Source: Eubacterium maltosivorans | GTDB lineage: Bacteria > Bacillota > Clostridia > Eubacteriales > Eubacteriaceae | Direction: 5' to 3' | NCBI RefSeq assembly: GCF_002441855.2 | Contig: NZ_CP029487.1 | Location: 124,001 to 188,000 of the forward strand | DNA: 64,000 nt | Shown: one piece after another, positions 43,274 through 51,908 of the stretch | Position numbering within the stretch: position 1 is the stretch's first letter | Layout of the letters: every line of letters begins with the position of its first letter | Made by a program: the position numbers and the translations under genes | Notes under the pieces: generated by a model | Seen by the model: only the letters and a program-made list of their open reading frames with translations | Databases searched by the model: none | What the model was told of the DNA's origin: nothing

Positions 43274-44038
43274 ATGTTTCCAATAGAGAGAAGAGAAAAA
43301 ATAATCGAAAACCTTGAACAAAACGGCAGCATCACCGTTGAGGCGCTGGCCCAGAAGCTCGAAGTCACACCCACAACCATCCGAAGGGATCTGAAATACC
43401 TGGAGGATAACGACCGCATTACCCGCACCTTTGGCGGGGCGGTGGTAAAAGAGGGGCTGGTGGAGGAAATCGCTGTCGCCAAAAAGGCCAGCGCCTACCA
43501 GGCTGAGAAAAAGCGTATCGCCAGGGAAGCCGAAAAGCTGGTGGAGGACGGACAGACCATTGTGCTGGACGCCGGCACCACCAATATGGAGCTGGCCCTG
43601 CTGCTGGCCCGCGGCACGAAGCAGATCAGCGTGGTGACTGATGATATCCTCATTGCCGCCAGACTGCTGGAAGCGCCCCTTGTGGATGTCCACTGTACCG
43701 GCGGCCATGTCCAGAAGGATGTGGGTGTCTGTCTCGGCGGGCACGCCGAAGCCTTTTTTGAGGGTATTAACGCAGACATCGCCTTTCTGGGCGCCAGCGC
43801 TGTGGATGTGGAAAAGGGCGTGAGCTCGCCGTCCATGGAAAAGGCGGCGCTGAAGCAGCAGATTCTGGAATGTGCCAGAGAAAAGGTGCTGCTGTCCGAC
43901 AGCTCAAAGTTTGGCCGGGTCAGCTTTGCCAAAATCTGCGGGATTGACCGCTTTGACCGGATCATAACCGACGCGGGGCTGGACCCCGAGACAGAAGCGC
44001 GGCTCTTAGAGACAGAGATCGAATGGATTAAAGCATAA
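43274..44038 (+). CDS. DeoR-family transcriptional regulator
   Basis: The 254-residue regulator has an N-terminal DeoR winged helix ('PIERREKIIENLEQNGSITV' then 'EALAQKLEVTPTTIRRDLKY') and a C-terminal sugar-phosphate-sensing domain of the ISOCOT type ('IVLDAGTTNMELALLLARGT', 'DIAFLGASAVDVEKGVSSPS', 'VLLSDSSKFGRVSF'). The ATG at 43274 with AAAGAGGA upstream starts at the family-typical 'MFPIERREKI'; an earlier ATG adds unrelated residues. It begins an operon with an acid-sugar kinase and dehydrogenase, so the inducer is probably a phosphorylated acid sugar. This is inference. Confidence 0.9.
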   Translation: MFPIERREKIIENLEQNGSITVEALAQKLEVTPTTIRRDLKYLEDNDRITRTFGGAVVKEGLVEEIAVAKKASAYQAEKKRIAREAEKLVEDGQTIVLDAGTTNMELALLLARGTKQISVVTDDILIAARLLEAPLVDVHCTGGHVQKDVGVCLGGHAEAFFEGINADIAFLGASAVDVEKGVSSPSMEKAALKQQILECAREKVLLSDSSKFGRVSFAKICGIDRFDRIITDAGLDPETEARLLETEIEWIKA

Positions 44039-44050
44039 GGGGGAGAGCAG

Positions 44051-45349
44051 ATGACAAGGGCAGTAATCATCGCCGACGATTTGACTGGGGCCAATGTGAC
44101 CGGGGCTTTGCTCAGGAAAAACGGCTACCGATTCGCGACCTTTCGGCACGGCGCGGCTGTCGGGCCCGGGGTATTATCAGACTATGACGCTGTGGCGGTC
44201 AGCACAGACAGCCGGGGCATCGAGCCGGAGGCAGCCTACAGCAAGGTAAAAAGCACAGCGCAGGCCTTTTTGCTGCCCGCGGGCTGCTTTTATCAAAAGC
44301 GGATCGACAGCACTTTGAGGGGCAACATCGGTGCCGAAACCGACGGGCTGCTGGACGCCCTCGGCGGCGAAGCTGTCGCCCTTGTCTGCGCGGCTTATCC
44401 GGATGTCAAGAAGTTGGTGGCCGGGGGCTACCTTTTAATTGAGGGAAACCTGCTGGAGCGCACCGGGGTCGGCAAGGACCCCAAGTGTCCGGTAACCCTG
44501 TCATCGGTCCGGGCGATTCTGGAACAACAAACCCGCTACCCGGTCGGCACTGTTGGTATGGATGTCGTGTCCAGGGGAGCAGGAGCTATCCAGGGAGAAG
44601 CGGAAGCGCTTATCCGGCAGGGCACGCGGATCATCAGCTTTGATGCGGTGGCGGGAGAGGACATCACTGCCATTGCCCAGGCGGGCACATCCCTTGGCCG
44701 TCCCTTTATCACGGTGGACCCCGGGCCGCTGACATTGGCCTGCCTGAACGCGGGAAAAAAACAGCGCACCCGCAAACGCGTGCTCATGGTCATCGGCAGC
44801 GTGGTGCCCATTGTCAGGCAGCAGGCCGAAGCCTTTGAGGCCTTTTTCAAAACCGGGCTGGTGCAGGCCGATGTGCTGGCCCTGCTGGATGAAAACCGCA
44901 GCGCCGCCGAAAAACAGCGGATCTTCAGCGCTCTGGACGCGTGCGCGCAGCACAGCGATTTTGTGGGCGTAATGACCGCCAAAAGAAAAGAAGACGTGCT
45001 GGACTTAAGGGAAACTGCCGAGCGCTTCGGCTGTAATGTCGAGACCCTGTCCGAACGCATCGGGGCAGCCATCGCCGAGCTGGCCGCCACGTATCTCGAG
45101 GCCCACAGCCGCGAGATACAGGCCCTTTATACCAGCGGCGGGGACATTACCCTGGGCGTGTGCGAAGCCCTGGAAAGCGTGGGTATCTGCGTGCTGGATG
45201 AGATCGAGCCCTTTACCATGTACGGAGAGCTGATCGGCGGCCCTTACAGCGGCCTGCCCATTGTGACAAAAGGCGGACTGGCCGGAAGGGTGGATACCCT
45301 GCGAAACGCCATGTCCTATTTACAGATAAAACTAGCCGAAAAGGAGTAA
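44051..45349 (+). CDS. Four-carbon acid sugar kinase family protein (DUF1537)
   Basis: The 432-residue kinase belongs to the family that phosphorylates D-threonate, L-threonate or D-erythronate with ATP. N-terminal substrate domain: '[20 protein letters not shown]', '[20 protein letters not shown]'. C-terminal nucleotide domain: '[20 protein letters not shown]' and '[16 protein letters not shown]'. Substrate specificity cannot be read from sequence. The next gene encodes the PdxA-type oxidative decarboxylase that acts on the 4-phosphate product in D-threonate and erythronate catabolism, so the two likely act in sequence. GGGGGAGAG precedes the start, 12 bp after deoR. Confidence 0.88.
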   Translation: MTRAVIIADDLTGANVTGALLRKNGYRFATFRHGAAVGPGVLSDYDAVAVSTDSRGIEPEAAYSKVKSTAQAFLLPAGCFYQKRIDSTLRGNIGAETDGLLDALGGEAVALVCAAYPDVKKLVAGGYLLIEGNLLERTGVGKDPKCPVTLSSVRAILEQQTRYPVGTVGMDVVSRGAGAIQGEAEALIRQGTRIISFDAVAGEDITAIAQAGTSLGRPFITVDPGPLTLACLNAGKKQRTRKRVLMVIGSVVPIVRQQAEAFEAFFKTGLVQADVLALLDENRSAAEKQRIFSALDACAQHSDFVGVMTAKRKEDVLDLRETAERFGCNVETLSERIGAAIAELAATYLEAHSREIQALYTSGGDITLGVCEALESVGICVLDEIEPFTMYGELIGGPYSGLPIVTKGGLAGRVDTLRNAMSYLQIKLAEKE

Positions 45350-45353
45350 GAGT

Positions 45354-46373
45354 ATGAAACCAATCATTGCAATACCTATGGGAGACGTGGCGGGCATCGG
45401 ACCGGAGATTACCGTCCGTGCTCTGGCCGATAAGATGATACAGGAGATTGCCCGCTGCGTGGTCGTGGGCGATAAGGACGTGCTGGAGGACGCCATCCGC
45501 GTAAGCGGTGTGGACTTAAGGATTAACTGTATCGAGGAGCCAGAGGACGGCGACTATACGCCTGGTGTCCTAAATCTCATCGACCTTGACAACATCGATA
45601 TGAACACCCTTAAAATCGGAGAAATCCAGGCCATGACCGGACAGGCGGCCTATGAGTATATCAAAAAAGCCACAGAGCTGTGCCTTGAGCATAAGGCGGA
45701 CGTGCTGTCCACCACAGCCATCAACAAGGAGTCCCTGAAGCTGGCAGGGGTGCCCTATATCGGACACACCGAGATCGTGGGCGCGCTGACAGGGACAAAG
45801 AACCCGCTGACCATGTTCCAGGTCCGGAACCTGCGGGTGTTTTTCCTCACGCGCCACGTCTCGCTGAGAAAGGCCTGTGATTTGGTGACAAAGGACAGCC
45901 TGCTCACCTTTATTGACGACTGCGTAAAGGCGCTGCAGGTGCTGGGCGTCGAGAGCCCGAAAATCGCCGTGGCGGGCTTAAATCCCCACAGCGGTGAGCA
46001 CGGCCTGTTCGGAACCGAGGAGGTAGACCATGTGATCCCCGCGGTTCGGGAGGCAAAGGCCAGGGGCATTGACATCGAGGGCCCCATCGGCGCCGATTCC
46101 GTCTTTTACCAGGCTTTAAACGGCCGCTACGACGCGGTGCTCTCCCTGTATCACGATCAGGGGCACATCGCCACAAAGATGGTGGATTTTGAGCGCACCA
46201 TCTCCATCACCAACGGGATGCCGATCCTCAGAACCTCGGTGGACCACGGCACAGCCCTGGACATCGCGGGCAAGGGCATTGCCAGCCCGGTCAGCATGAT
46301 TGAGGCCATCCGCCTGGCCGTCGAGTACGCGCCCAATTTTAAGCGCGAATCCCAGAGTTTGCAGGCAGTGTAA
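45354..46373 (+). CDS. pdxA: PdxA-family 4-phosphoacid dehydrogenase (PdxA2 type)
   Basis: The 339-residue NAD-dependent oxidative decarboxylase belongs to the PdxA family. The metal and substrate motifs are seen: '[19 protein letters not shown]'-type start, '[11 protein letters not shown]', '[16 protein letters not shown]', 'GPIGADSVF', '[17 protein letters not shown]' and '[15 protein letters not shown]'. Its neighbour is an acid-sugar kinase rather than vitamin B6 genes, so the likely substrate is D-threonate or D-erythronate 4-phosphate, giving dihydroxyacetone phosphate, CO2 and NADH. This is inference from known PdxA2 pathways. It starts 4 bp after the kinase stop. Confidence 0.88.
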   Translation: MKPIIAIPMGDVAGIGPEITVRALADKMIQEIARCVVVGDKDVLEDAIRVSGVDLRINCIEEPEDGDYTPGVLNLIDLDNIDMNTLKIGEIQAMTGQAAYEYIKKATELCLEHKADVLSTTAINKESLKLAGVPYIGHTEIVGALTGTKNPLTMFQVRNLRVFFLTRHVSLRKACDLVTKDSLLTFIDDCVKALQVLGVESPKIAVAGLNPHSGEHGLFGTEEVDHVIPAVREAKARGIDIEGPIGADSVFYQALNGRYDAVLSLYHDQGHIATKMVDFERTISITNGMPILRTSVDHGTALDIAGKGIASPVSMIEAIRLAVEYAPNFKRESQSLQAV

Positions 46374-46408
46374 GCATTGCAAAAATATATTTAAATACGG
46401 GGGTATTT

Positions 46409-47071
46409 ATGATGCAGAAGTTTGAAAAAGTGTTTGACATGTCACAGCCGGTATTTCACAATTGTCCGGGATGGCCCACCTATGAGCTCACAGAGGTGAC
46501 CTATGAGGCCATTAACCCCAAGGACGGCTTTACGGCGGAAGTCTTTAAGATGAACGCCCACACCGCCACCCATCTGGACGCGCCCTTCCATTTTTTCCCG
46601 GAAGGCAAAAAGATTGATGAAATGCCCATTGAAGGCTTCCAGGGCGAAGCACTGATCATTGACCTTCGGGGCATTGCGCCGGATACAGGCATTACCAGCG
46701 AGCACCTGAAACCCTACGCGGACAAAATCAAGGAGGGGGACATTGTCCTCATGAACACAGGCTGGTGCAAGAAGAGAGCCATGACAAGGGAATACTATTA
46801 CCAATGGCCTTACCTCACTGGCGAAGGCGCGGAATGGCTGCATGAAAAAGGTGTGAAGGGTGTTGGCATCGACGGTCTGAGCATTGGCGGATGGGGACCG
46901 GATAAGGGGCCGCAGCCCCATGTGGTTCTGCTCTCAAAGGAAGTATGGCTCTTGGAAGAAATCGACTTCCCGGATGAAGTGATGGATTACGAACGGGTTT
47001 ACTTCTGCTGCTTCCCGCTCAAGCTTCAGGGCTTTGGCGGCGCACCGGCAAGAGCCATTGCCATGGTGTAA
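46409..47071 (+). CDS. Cyclase-family (kynurenine formamidase-like) hydrolase
   Basis: The 220-residue protein belongs to the metal-dependent cyclase family. The signature H-T-A-T-H-L-D-A-P-F-H-F is intact ('NAHTATHLDAPFHFFPEGKK') and the late segment 'GVKGVGIDGLSIGGWGPDKG' fits the family. Members hydrolyse formamides, lactams or isatins. Here the operon context (acid-sugar kinase, PdxA type) suggests a lactone or a related sugar-acid derivative as substrate, which is inference. A GGGGG site lies about 6 bases before ATG. A GATCGGC-family terminator follows. Confidence 0.82.
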   Translation: MMQKFEKVFDMSQPVFHNCPGWPTYELTEVTYEAINPKDGFTAEVFKMNAHTATHLDAPFHFFPEGKKIDEMPIEGFQGEALIIDLRGIAPDTGITSEHLKPYADKIKEGDIVLMNTGWCKKRAMTREYYYQWPYLTGEGAEWLHEKGVKGVGIDGLSIGGWGPDKGPQPHVVLLSKEVWLLEEIDFPDEVMDYERVYFCCFPLKLQGFGGAPARAIAMV

Positions 47072-47083
47072 AACCGGAGATAC

Positions 47084-47117
47084 AAAAAGATCGGCGCAAA
47101 ATTGCGCCGATCTTTTT
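47084..47117. terminator. Bidirectional GATCGGC-family terminator
   Basis: A perfect 11-bp stem GATCGGCGCAA / TTGCGCCGATC with an AA loop is flanked by AAAAA and TTTTT. It serves the rightward cyclase gene and the leftward flavodiiron gene, which converge here. Confidence 0.92.
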
Positions 47118-47125
47118 ATAATGTC

Positions 47126-48349
47126 TTATGCTTCGGGTGTTTCCATGGATTCCAGAATCGCGTCCACAAGTCTGTCAAGCTCTTTGGTTTTTTCGGGGTG
47201 GAGGGCAGAGGCCATGGACAGGCGGTCATTGATGACAGTCATATCTTTTAATTCATTTTCGACAAATTCCTGCATCAGATCGCCGGAGCAGGGAGCCCAG
47301 GAGCCGTTTTCCACAATGGCCACGGTGCGGTTCTGCACGTTCAGGGCCTTCATATCCATGAGGAAGTTATGCATGGCCGGGTAGATGCCGAGGTTGTAGG
47401 TCGTAGAGGCCAGAACCAGGTGGCTGTACTTAAAGCTTTCGGAAATGAGCTGGGACACATGCGTGGAGGACACATCATACATGACCACATTGGTCATGCC
47501 CCTTTCACAGAGACGCACAGCCAGGGACTGGGCGGCGCTTTCCGTATTGCCGTACATCGACGCGTAGGCGATCATCACACCCTTTTCCTCCGGCACATAG
47601 CGGCTCCACAGATCGTATTTTTCGATAAAATACATCAGGTCTTCGCGCCAGACTGGCCCGTGGAGCGGACAGATGAATTTAATCTTGTCCAGAATGCCGG
47701 CGGCCTTGCCCAGCAGCAGCTGCACATGGGGGCCATATTTTCCGACGATATTGGTCAGGTAGCGGCGGGCATCGTCAAGCCAGTCGCGGTCAAAATTCAC
47801 TTCGTCAGCAAAAAGCTTGCCGTCCAGAGCGCCAAAGGTGCCAAAGGCGTCGGCGGAGAAAAGGGCGCCGTTTGTCACGTCAAAGGTAACCATGGCCTCG
47901 GGCCAGTGCACCATGGGCGCGAAAACAAAGGTGACGGTGTGCTTGCCGAAAGAGAAAGTATCGCCCTCCTCTACGACAATGCAGTCATGGTCGTCGACAT
48001 GAAAGCCGAACTGGCGCATAAACAAAAATGCTTTTTCATTGCTGATAATCTTAATTCCCGGGTAGCGGATCAGGATTTCCTCAATGCTGGCCGCGTGGTC
48101 AGGCTCAAGATGGTTGATGACAAGGTAATCCAGGGATTCGCCGTCTAAAACAAACTCAAGGTTTTCCAAGAGCTGGCGGCAGGCCGACCAGTCCACTGTG
48201 TCAAAGAGTACATTTTTTTCATCGCGCAGAACATAAGCGTTGTAGCTGACGCCGCGCGGAATGGGATAAACATTTTCAAACAGGGCCAGGCGGTGGTCAT
48301 TGGCCCCAACCCAGATCAGATCCTCGGTTACATTTCTAACTGCATACAT
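47126..48349 (-). CDS. fprA: Flavodiiron protein (FprA-type A flavoprotein)
   Basis: The 407-residue cytoplasmic protein has an N-terminal metallo-beta-lactamase-like diiron domain with 'HLEPDHAAS' (H-x-E-x-D-H), 'PMVHWPEAM', 'SADAFGTFG' and 'CPLHGPVWRE' supplying the iron ligands, and a C-terminal flavodoxin domain binding FMN ('IAYASMYGNTESAAQSLAVR', 'ASTTYNLGIYPAMHNFL', 'VENGSWAP'). Such proteins reduce O2 to water or NO to N2O, taking electrons from rubredoxin. The gene starts 3 bp after the gene for an acyl-CoA dehydrogenase-rubredoxin fusion, which is its probable electron donor. Confidence 0.95.
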   Translation of the reverse strand: MYAVRNVTEDLIWVGANDHRLALFENVYPIPRGVSYNAYVLRDEKNVLFDTVDWSACRQLLENLEFVLDGESLDYLVINHLEPDHAASIEEILIRYPGIKIISNEKAFLFMRQFGFHVDDHDCIVVEEGDTFSFGKHTVTFVFAPMVHWPEAMVTFDVTNGALFSADAFGTFGALDGKLFADEVNFDRDWLDDARRYLTNIVGKYGPHVQLLLGKAAGILDKIKFICPLHGPVWREDLMYFIEKYDLWSRYVPEEKGVMIAYASMYGNTESAAQSLAVRLCERGMTNVVMYDVSSTHVSQLISESFKYSHLVLASTTYNLGIYPAMHNFLMDMKALNVQNRTVAIVENGSWAPCSGDLMQEFVENELKDMTVINDRLSMASALHPEKTKELDRLVDAILESMETPEA

Positions 48350-48352
48350 TGA

Positions 48353-50275
48353 TTAAGCCTCCTTTTTGGCGATAATAAATTCAGATTTTTCTGCGCCGCA
48401 CAGCGGGCAGACCCAGTCTTCCGGAACATTTTCAAACAGTGTTCCAGGAGCGATGTCGTTTTCCGGATCGCCCAGATCGGGATTATATTCGTAGCCGCAG
48501 CCGCCGCAGATGTAGGTTGGGCCTACGGGCGTTGGTTTTGGAGCCTTTGGCCGTTTAATCTTGACCATTTCAGGGGCTGGTTTTTTCTCGCCGGTGCCCA
48601 GGGCTTTGGCCAAAACAGGCAGCACCTCGTTCACATCGCCCACAATGCCGTAGTCACAGTTTTTAAAGATTGGCGCATTGCCGTTACTGTTGATGGCCAC
48701 AATGGTGGAAGCGTCCTTGATCCCTTTGAGATGCTGGATGGCGCCGGAGATACCGCAGGCGATATACAGGTTGCCTGCAAACTTCTGTCCTGACATTCCC
48801 ACATAGCGGTTGAGGGGCACGTATTTTAAAGTCTCCGCTACCGGGCGGGAGGAGCCGATGGCAGCCCCCGCAGCCTTTGCCAGATCCTCGATGAGCTTCA
48901 TGTTTTCCTTGTCGCCAATGCCAACGCCGGCCGAAACCACGCGCTCAGCGTCGACAATAGGGGTGTCCATGGGAATCCCCACAGAGAAATCATAGCCGTC
49001 CTTTTCAAGGGCTACGACGAGGGCGTCGACCTTTGCCTGGATATCGCCGTCCTTCAGAATAATGTGCTTGCGAACGCCGGTGATGGGCGCGGGTTTTTTA
49101 GGCGCGCTGCCGGAGCCGCCGGCCTTTTTTGGGGGCTTTCCCAGAATGTGGGAGGCGATGACCACACGCTGAATTTCGTTGGTACCCTCATAGATGGTTG
49201 TGATCTTAGCGTCGCGGTACATCCGCTCAACCTCCATGCCCTTCAGGTAGCCGGTGCCGCCGAAAATCTGCAGGGCGTCGTTGGTGACTTCCAGAGCAAT
49301 ATCGGAGGCATACTGTTTAGCCATGGCGGATTCCATGCCGTAGGGCTCGTGGTGTTCCTTAAGCTCGGCAGCCTGGTAGACGAGCAGGCGGGCTGTCTGC
49401 AGCTTGGTGGCCATGTCCGCGATTTTAAAGGAGATGGCCTGCTGGAAGCCGATGGGCTTGCCAAACTGGACACGCTCTTTGGCGTAGGCCACTGCTTCCT
49501 CAAAAGCGCCCTGGGCGATTCCCAGCGCCTGGGAGGCAATACCGATCCGGCCGCCGTCCAGGGTTGCCATGGCAATTTTAAAGCCCTGGCCCTCCTCGCC
49601 TAAAAGGTTTTCCTTGGGAACCTTCACATCATTGAAAACCAGCTCGGCAGTGGAGGAGGAGCGGATCCCCAGCTTGTCGTAGTGATCCCCAAAGCTAAAG
49701 CCTTCCCAGCCCTTCTCTACAATAAAGGCGGAGATGCCGCGGGTCCCGATATCGGGTGTAGTGACCGCGAAAACAACGTAGGTGTCGGCTTTTGGCGCGT
49801 TGGTGATGAAAATTTTATTGCCGTTTAGCAGGTAGTGGTCGCCCTTGTCGATGGCGGTGGTTTCAGTTCCGCCGGCATCGGAGCCCGCGTTTGGTTCTGT
49901 CAGGCCAAAGGCGCCGATTTTTTCACCCTTACACAGAGGAATTAAATATTTCTGTTTCTGCGCTTCGTTTCCAAAAGCGGCGATGGGCCAGGTTCCCAGC
50001 GAGGTATGGGCCGACAGGATAACGCCGGTTCCGCCATCGACGCGGGAGAGCTCTTCAACCGCGATGGCATAGCTCAAAACATCAAGACCCTGTCCACCGT
50101 ATTCCTTTTCAAACGGGATACCCATGACGCCCATTTCGCCAAGCTGCCTGATGGCTTCGTCCGGAAACATATTTTCCTTGTCCATCATGAAAGCATGGGG
50201 CTTCACTTCTTTTTCAGCAAACTCACGAATTTTCTTGCGCAGGGCTTCATGCTGCTCGGTCGTTTTAAATAACAT
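48353..50275 (-). CDS. Acyl-CoA dehydrogenase / ETF-alpha FAD domain / rubredoxin fusion
   Basis: The 640-residue protein joins three redox modules. Residues 1-380 form a complete short-chain acyl-CoA dehydrogenase ('[20 protein letters not shown]', '[20 protein letters not shown]', catalytic Glu363 in '[10 protein letters not shown]'). A Pro/Gly/Lys linker follows. Residues 405-550 match the FAD-binding C-terminal half of ETF alpha ('[20 protein letters not shown]', '[20 protein letters not shown]', '[19 protein letters not shown]'). After a second linker, residues 590-636 are a rubredoxin ('[20 protein letters not shown]', '[13 protein letters not shown]'). ETF beta and the ETF alpha N-terminal half are missing. 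Electrons could pass from acyl-CoA through two FADs to rubredoxin and on to the adjacent flavodiiron protein. AAGGAGG precedes the start. Confidence 0.93.
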   Translation of the reverse strand: MLFKTTEQHEALRKKIREFAEKEVKPHAFMMDKENMFPDEAIRQLGEMGVMGIPFEKEYGGQGLDVLSYAIAVEELSRVDGGTGVILSAHTSLGTWPIAAFGNEAQKQKYLIPLCKGEKIGAFGLTEPNAGSDAGGTETTAIDKGDHYLLNGNKIFITNAPKADTYVVFAVTTPDIGTRGISAFIVEKGWEGFSFGDHYDKLGIRSSSTAELVFNDVKVPKENLLGEEGQGFKIAMATLDGGRIGIASQALGIAQGAFEEAVAYAKERVQFGKPIGFQQAISFKIADMATKLQTARLLVYQAAELKEHHEPYGMESAMAKQYASDIALEVTNDALQIFGGTGYLKGMEVERMYRDAKITTIYEGTNEIQRVVIASHILGKPPKKAGGSGSAPKKPAPITGVRKHIILKDGDIQAKVDALVVALEKDGYDFSVGIPMDTPIVDAERVVSAGVGIGDKENMKLIEDLAKAAGAAIGSSRPVAETLKYVPLNRYVGMSGQKFAGNLYIACGISGAIQHLKGIKDASTIVAINSNGNAPIFKNCDYGIVGDVNEVLPVLAKALGTGEKKPAPEMVKIKRPKAPKPTPVGPTYICGGCGYEYNPDLGDPENDIAPGTLFENVPEDWVCPLCGAEKSEFIIAKKEA

Positions 50276-50313
50276 TATAGATCCTCCTTGAAATATAAAT
50301 GAATCAATACCTT

Positions 50314-50338
50314 ATATTGGATAATTTTTATCCAATAT
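50314..50338. promoter_or_regulatory. Candidate Rrf2 operator, 11-bp inverted repeat
   Basis: ATATTGGATAA and TTATCCAATAT form a perfect 11-bp inverted repeat with a TTT spacer, between the rrf2 stop and the fusion-protein start. A related sequence (TTTTTATCCACA, leftward) lies inside the rrf2 promoter. The matched pair suggests Rrf2 binding at both places. Confidence 0.65.
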
Positions 50339-50357
50339 TGCCGAAAAAACCATGCGG

Positions 50358-50762
50358 TCACCCGCATTTTAAAATTTCTTCTAAGCTGCTGGCCTTCAAT
50401 CGGTCGTTGAGCTCTTCCTGGATAACCATGAGGTGATTATGAAAACAACAGCTGCCATGTTTTTCACACCATTCGCAGCGATACCCCGATTCCATACAGG
50501 GGGACAGAGAACAGCTTCCATCGATGGCGCACATCAGATCATACAGGGAGATGGCGCGGGTGGGCCTGTTAAGGCTGCATCCGCCTTCGCTGCCGCGGGC
50601 AATGCTCACCAGATCAGCGCGTTCCAGTTTCTTGATGATCTTGTAGGCAAAGGCTTTCGGAATCTGCTCCTCGTCAGAAAGCTGGCTCACAGAACGGCGT
50701 TCACCGTCGGCCAGGGAACGGACAAGCCTCAATGCATAATCGGTTTCTCTCGTAATCAGCAC
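50358..50762 (-). CDS. Rrf2-family redox-sensing transcriptional regulator
   Basis: The 134-residue regulator has an Rrf2 winged helix ('MLITRETDYALRLVRSLADG', 'IPKAFAYKIIKKLERADLVS', wing 'RGSEGGCSL') and a cysteine-rich effector region with Cys84, Cys89, Cys96, Cys99, Cys105 and Cys106. This is richer than the three-Cys cluster sites of IscR and NsrR. An iron-sulfur cluster sensing NO, O2 or redox state is likely by family. It is first in the leftward operon with the dehydrogenase-rubredoxin fusion and flavodiiron protein, whose expression it probably controls through the dyad at 50314. Confidence 0.88.
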   Translation of the reverse strand: MLITRETDYALRLVRSLADGERRSVSQLSDEEQIPKAFAYKIIKKLERADLVSIARGSEGGCSLNRPTRAISLYDLMCAIDGSCSLSPCMESGYRCEWCEKHGSCCFHNHLMVIQEELNDRLKASSLEEILKCG

Positions 50763-50791
50763 TAATGTAATCCTTTCAAATTTATAAACTC

Positions 50792-50820
50792 ATTATAGCA
50801 ATGTGGATAAAAATAGTCAA
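50792..50820 (-). promoter_or_regulatory. Promoter of rrf2 operon with operator-like spacer
   Basis: Reading leftward, TTGACT (50820-50815) and TATAAT (50797-50792) have a 17-bp spacing. The spacer contains ATTTTTATCCACA, close to one half of the dyad at 50314, suggesting autoregulation. Confidence 0.75.
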
Positions 50821-50836
50821 GTATAAAAAATTGTCA

Positions 50837-50918
50837 TTTTCTTATCGAAAAGTGGGGTGGAGTAGAAGTGATATGAAGCGGCGCAGCCGAGACTGCGCCT
50901 TTTATCCAGATAAGAAAA
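50837..50918. other. Nested inverted repeats in a 400-bp gene-free stretch
   Basis: TTTTCTTATC (50837-50846) pairs perfectly with GATAAGAAAA (50909-50918), enclosing an inner hairpin GGCGCAG / CTGCGCC (50880-50899) that is followed by TTTT. Between them lies GTGGGGTGGAG. No convincing coding region exists in 50821-51160; a 74-codon frame there has no family resemblance. It could be a small structured RNA or a terminator relic. Confidence 0.4.
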
Positions 50919-51088
50919 AAGGGCCAGGCGCTTTGGGAAACGGCCGGGAATTTTGCCGCTTTAGTGGAACAGCCGGACACCAGCGAGATAAAATGCCGAC
51001 TTTAGTGAGGAAGATATCATTGTGAGTGCAGTGCCCGCAGGCCGCTTTTTTCTTCCTTAGGTAAAAGACTCCGTCTCTTGGGATAGAC

Positions 51089-51120
51089 AAATGGAGAATG
51101 GAATTCTACATTCTCCATTT
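51089..51120. terminator. Hairpin downstream of leftward LiaF-like gene
   Basis: A 12-bp perfect stem AAATGGAGAATG / CATTCTCCATTT with an 8-base loop lies 47 bp beyond the stop of the leftward gene. The T-tract is weak in both directions, so termination is only probable. Confidence 0.5.
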
Positions 51121-51166
51121 AAAAATTACTTTCTAACAATTTATATCCATTCCAGGTTTATTTCAG

Positions 51167-51688
51167 TCATGCCAGCGGTGTGCAGGGGCAGGCGGTCAGC
51201 CGCTCATCGTCTGGCTCGATGGCCTCGCTCACACTGATGGGGTTTTCAAAATGCAGGGCGCCGCCGCAGACGTCGGCATAAACGGTGAGCACGACCATGC
51301 CGTCGCCCTCGGGATGCCTGGTATCGTCGCAGATACCGCCCATACGGCAGCGATCCGTCACGTTCAGCTTAAAGTTCTCCGGTATAATCACATTCACGCC
51401 GCCATTTCTCACCTCAATGTCCAGGTCATACTGCTTTTTATCGGCCTTCACCTGGGAGAGGTCAACGCTCATGCCGCCGCAGAACACGCCGATCTTCATA
51501 TCCTGCATGGGCACGTCGCCCACAATTTTATTTTTACCGCCGCAGATCACGCACTGGTCCAGCGCGTTTCCGGTCTTATCCATGCTCTCCTCAAAATCAT
51601 GGCCTTTTTTCAGAACACAGGCAAAAAAGGCTGTGGAGGCGGCAAAGGTAAAGGCCGCGGTGCCGAGTAACAGGTCCTTAAATTTCAT
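51167..51688 (-). CDS. Membrane protein with LiaF-like C-terminal domain
   Basis: The 173-residue protein has one N-terminal membrane segment (about 5-25) and a beta-rich domain ('MKIGVFCGGMSVDLSQVKAD', 'YDLDIEVRNGGVNVIIPENF', 'CGGALHFENP') with the repeated strand-turn pattern of LiaF/DUF2154-type toast-rack domains. Related proteins respond to cell-wall-active agents or bind partner regulators; the topology suggests the domain is outside if the anchor is a signal anchor. Six or more cysteines, including a 'CVICGGK' pair, are unusual and could bind metal. ATG 51688 has AAGGAG upstream. No LiaRS genes are adjacent. Confidence 0.6.
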   Translation of the reverse strand: MKFKDLLLGTAAFTFAASTAFFACVLKKGHDFEESMDKTGNALDQCVICGGKNKIVGDVPMQDMKIGVFCGGMSVDLSQVKADKKQYDLDIEVRNGGVNVIIPENFKLNVTDRCRMGGICDDTRHPEGDGMVVLTVYADVCGGALHFENPISVSEAIEPDDERLTACPCTPLA

Positions 51689-51908
51689 GTTAAATCTCCT
51701 TGCATATGGTGTTATGATTAATGATAGCACCTTTTTCTTTAAATTAAAATAGGGGCGCGGGATTCTTAACCGATTTAAGCGAAGATGATGATGAAAACGT
51801 TGCTGTATACAATTTTTAATCTAAAATTAAAAAAGTGTGGTATAATAAGCTCAAAGCTTTATTCAGACAGAGTAAGCAAAATAATAAAGAATGTGAGATG
51901 CAAAACAT

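Noticed and set aside
50880-50904. Terminator for a gene on the plus strand
   Set aside because: The hairpin and T-tract look suitable, but no rightward gene ends before it, so it is reported only as part of the structured segment.
50801-51025. 74-codon rightward open frame after the rrf2 promoter
   Set aside because: No ribosome binding site, starts inside the divergent promoter, and crosses the nested inverted repeats.
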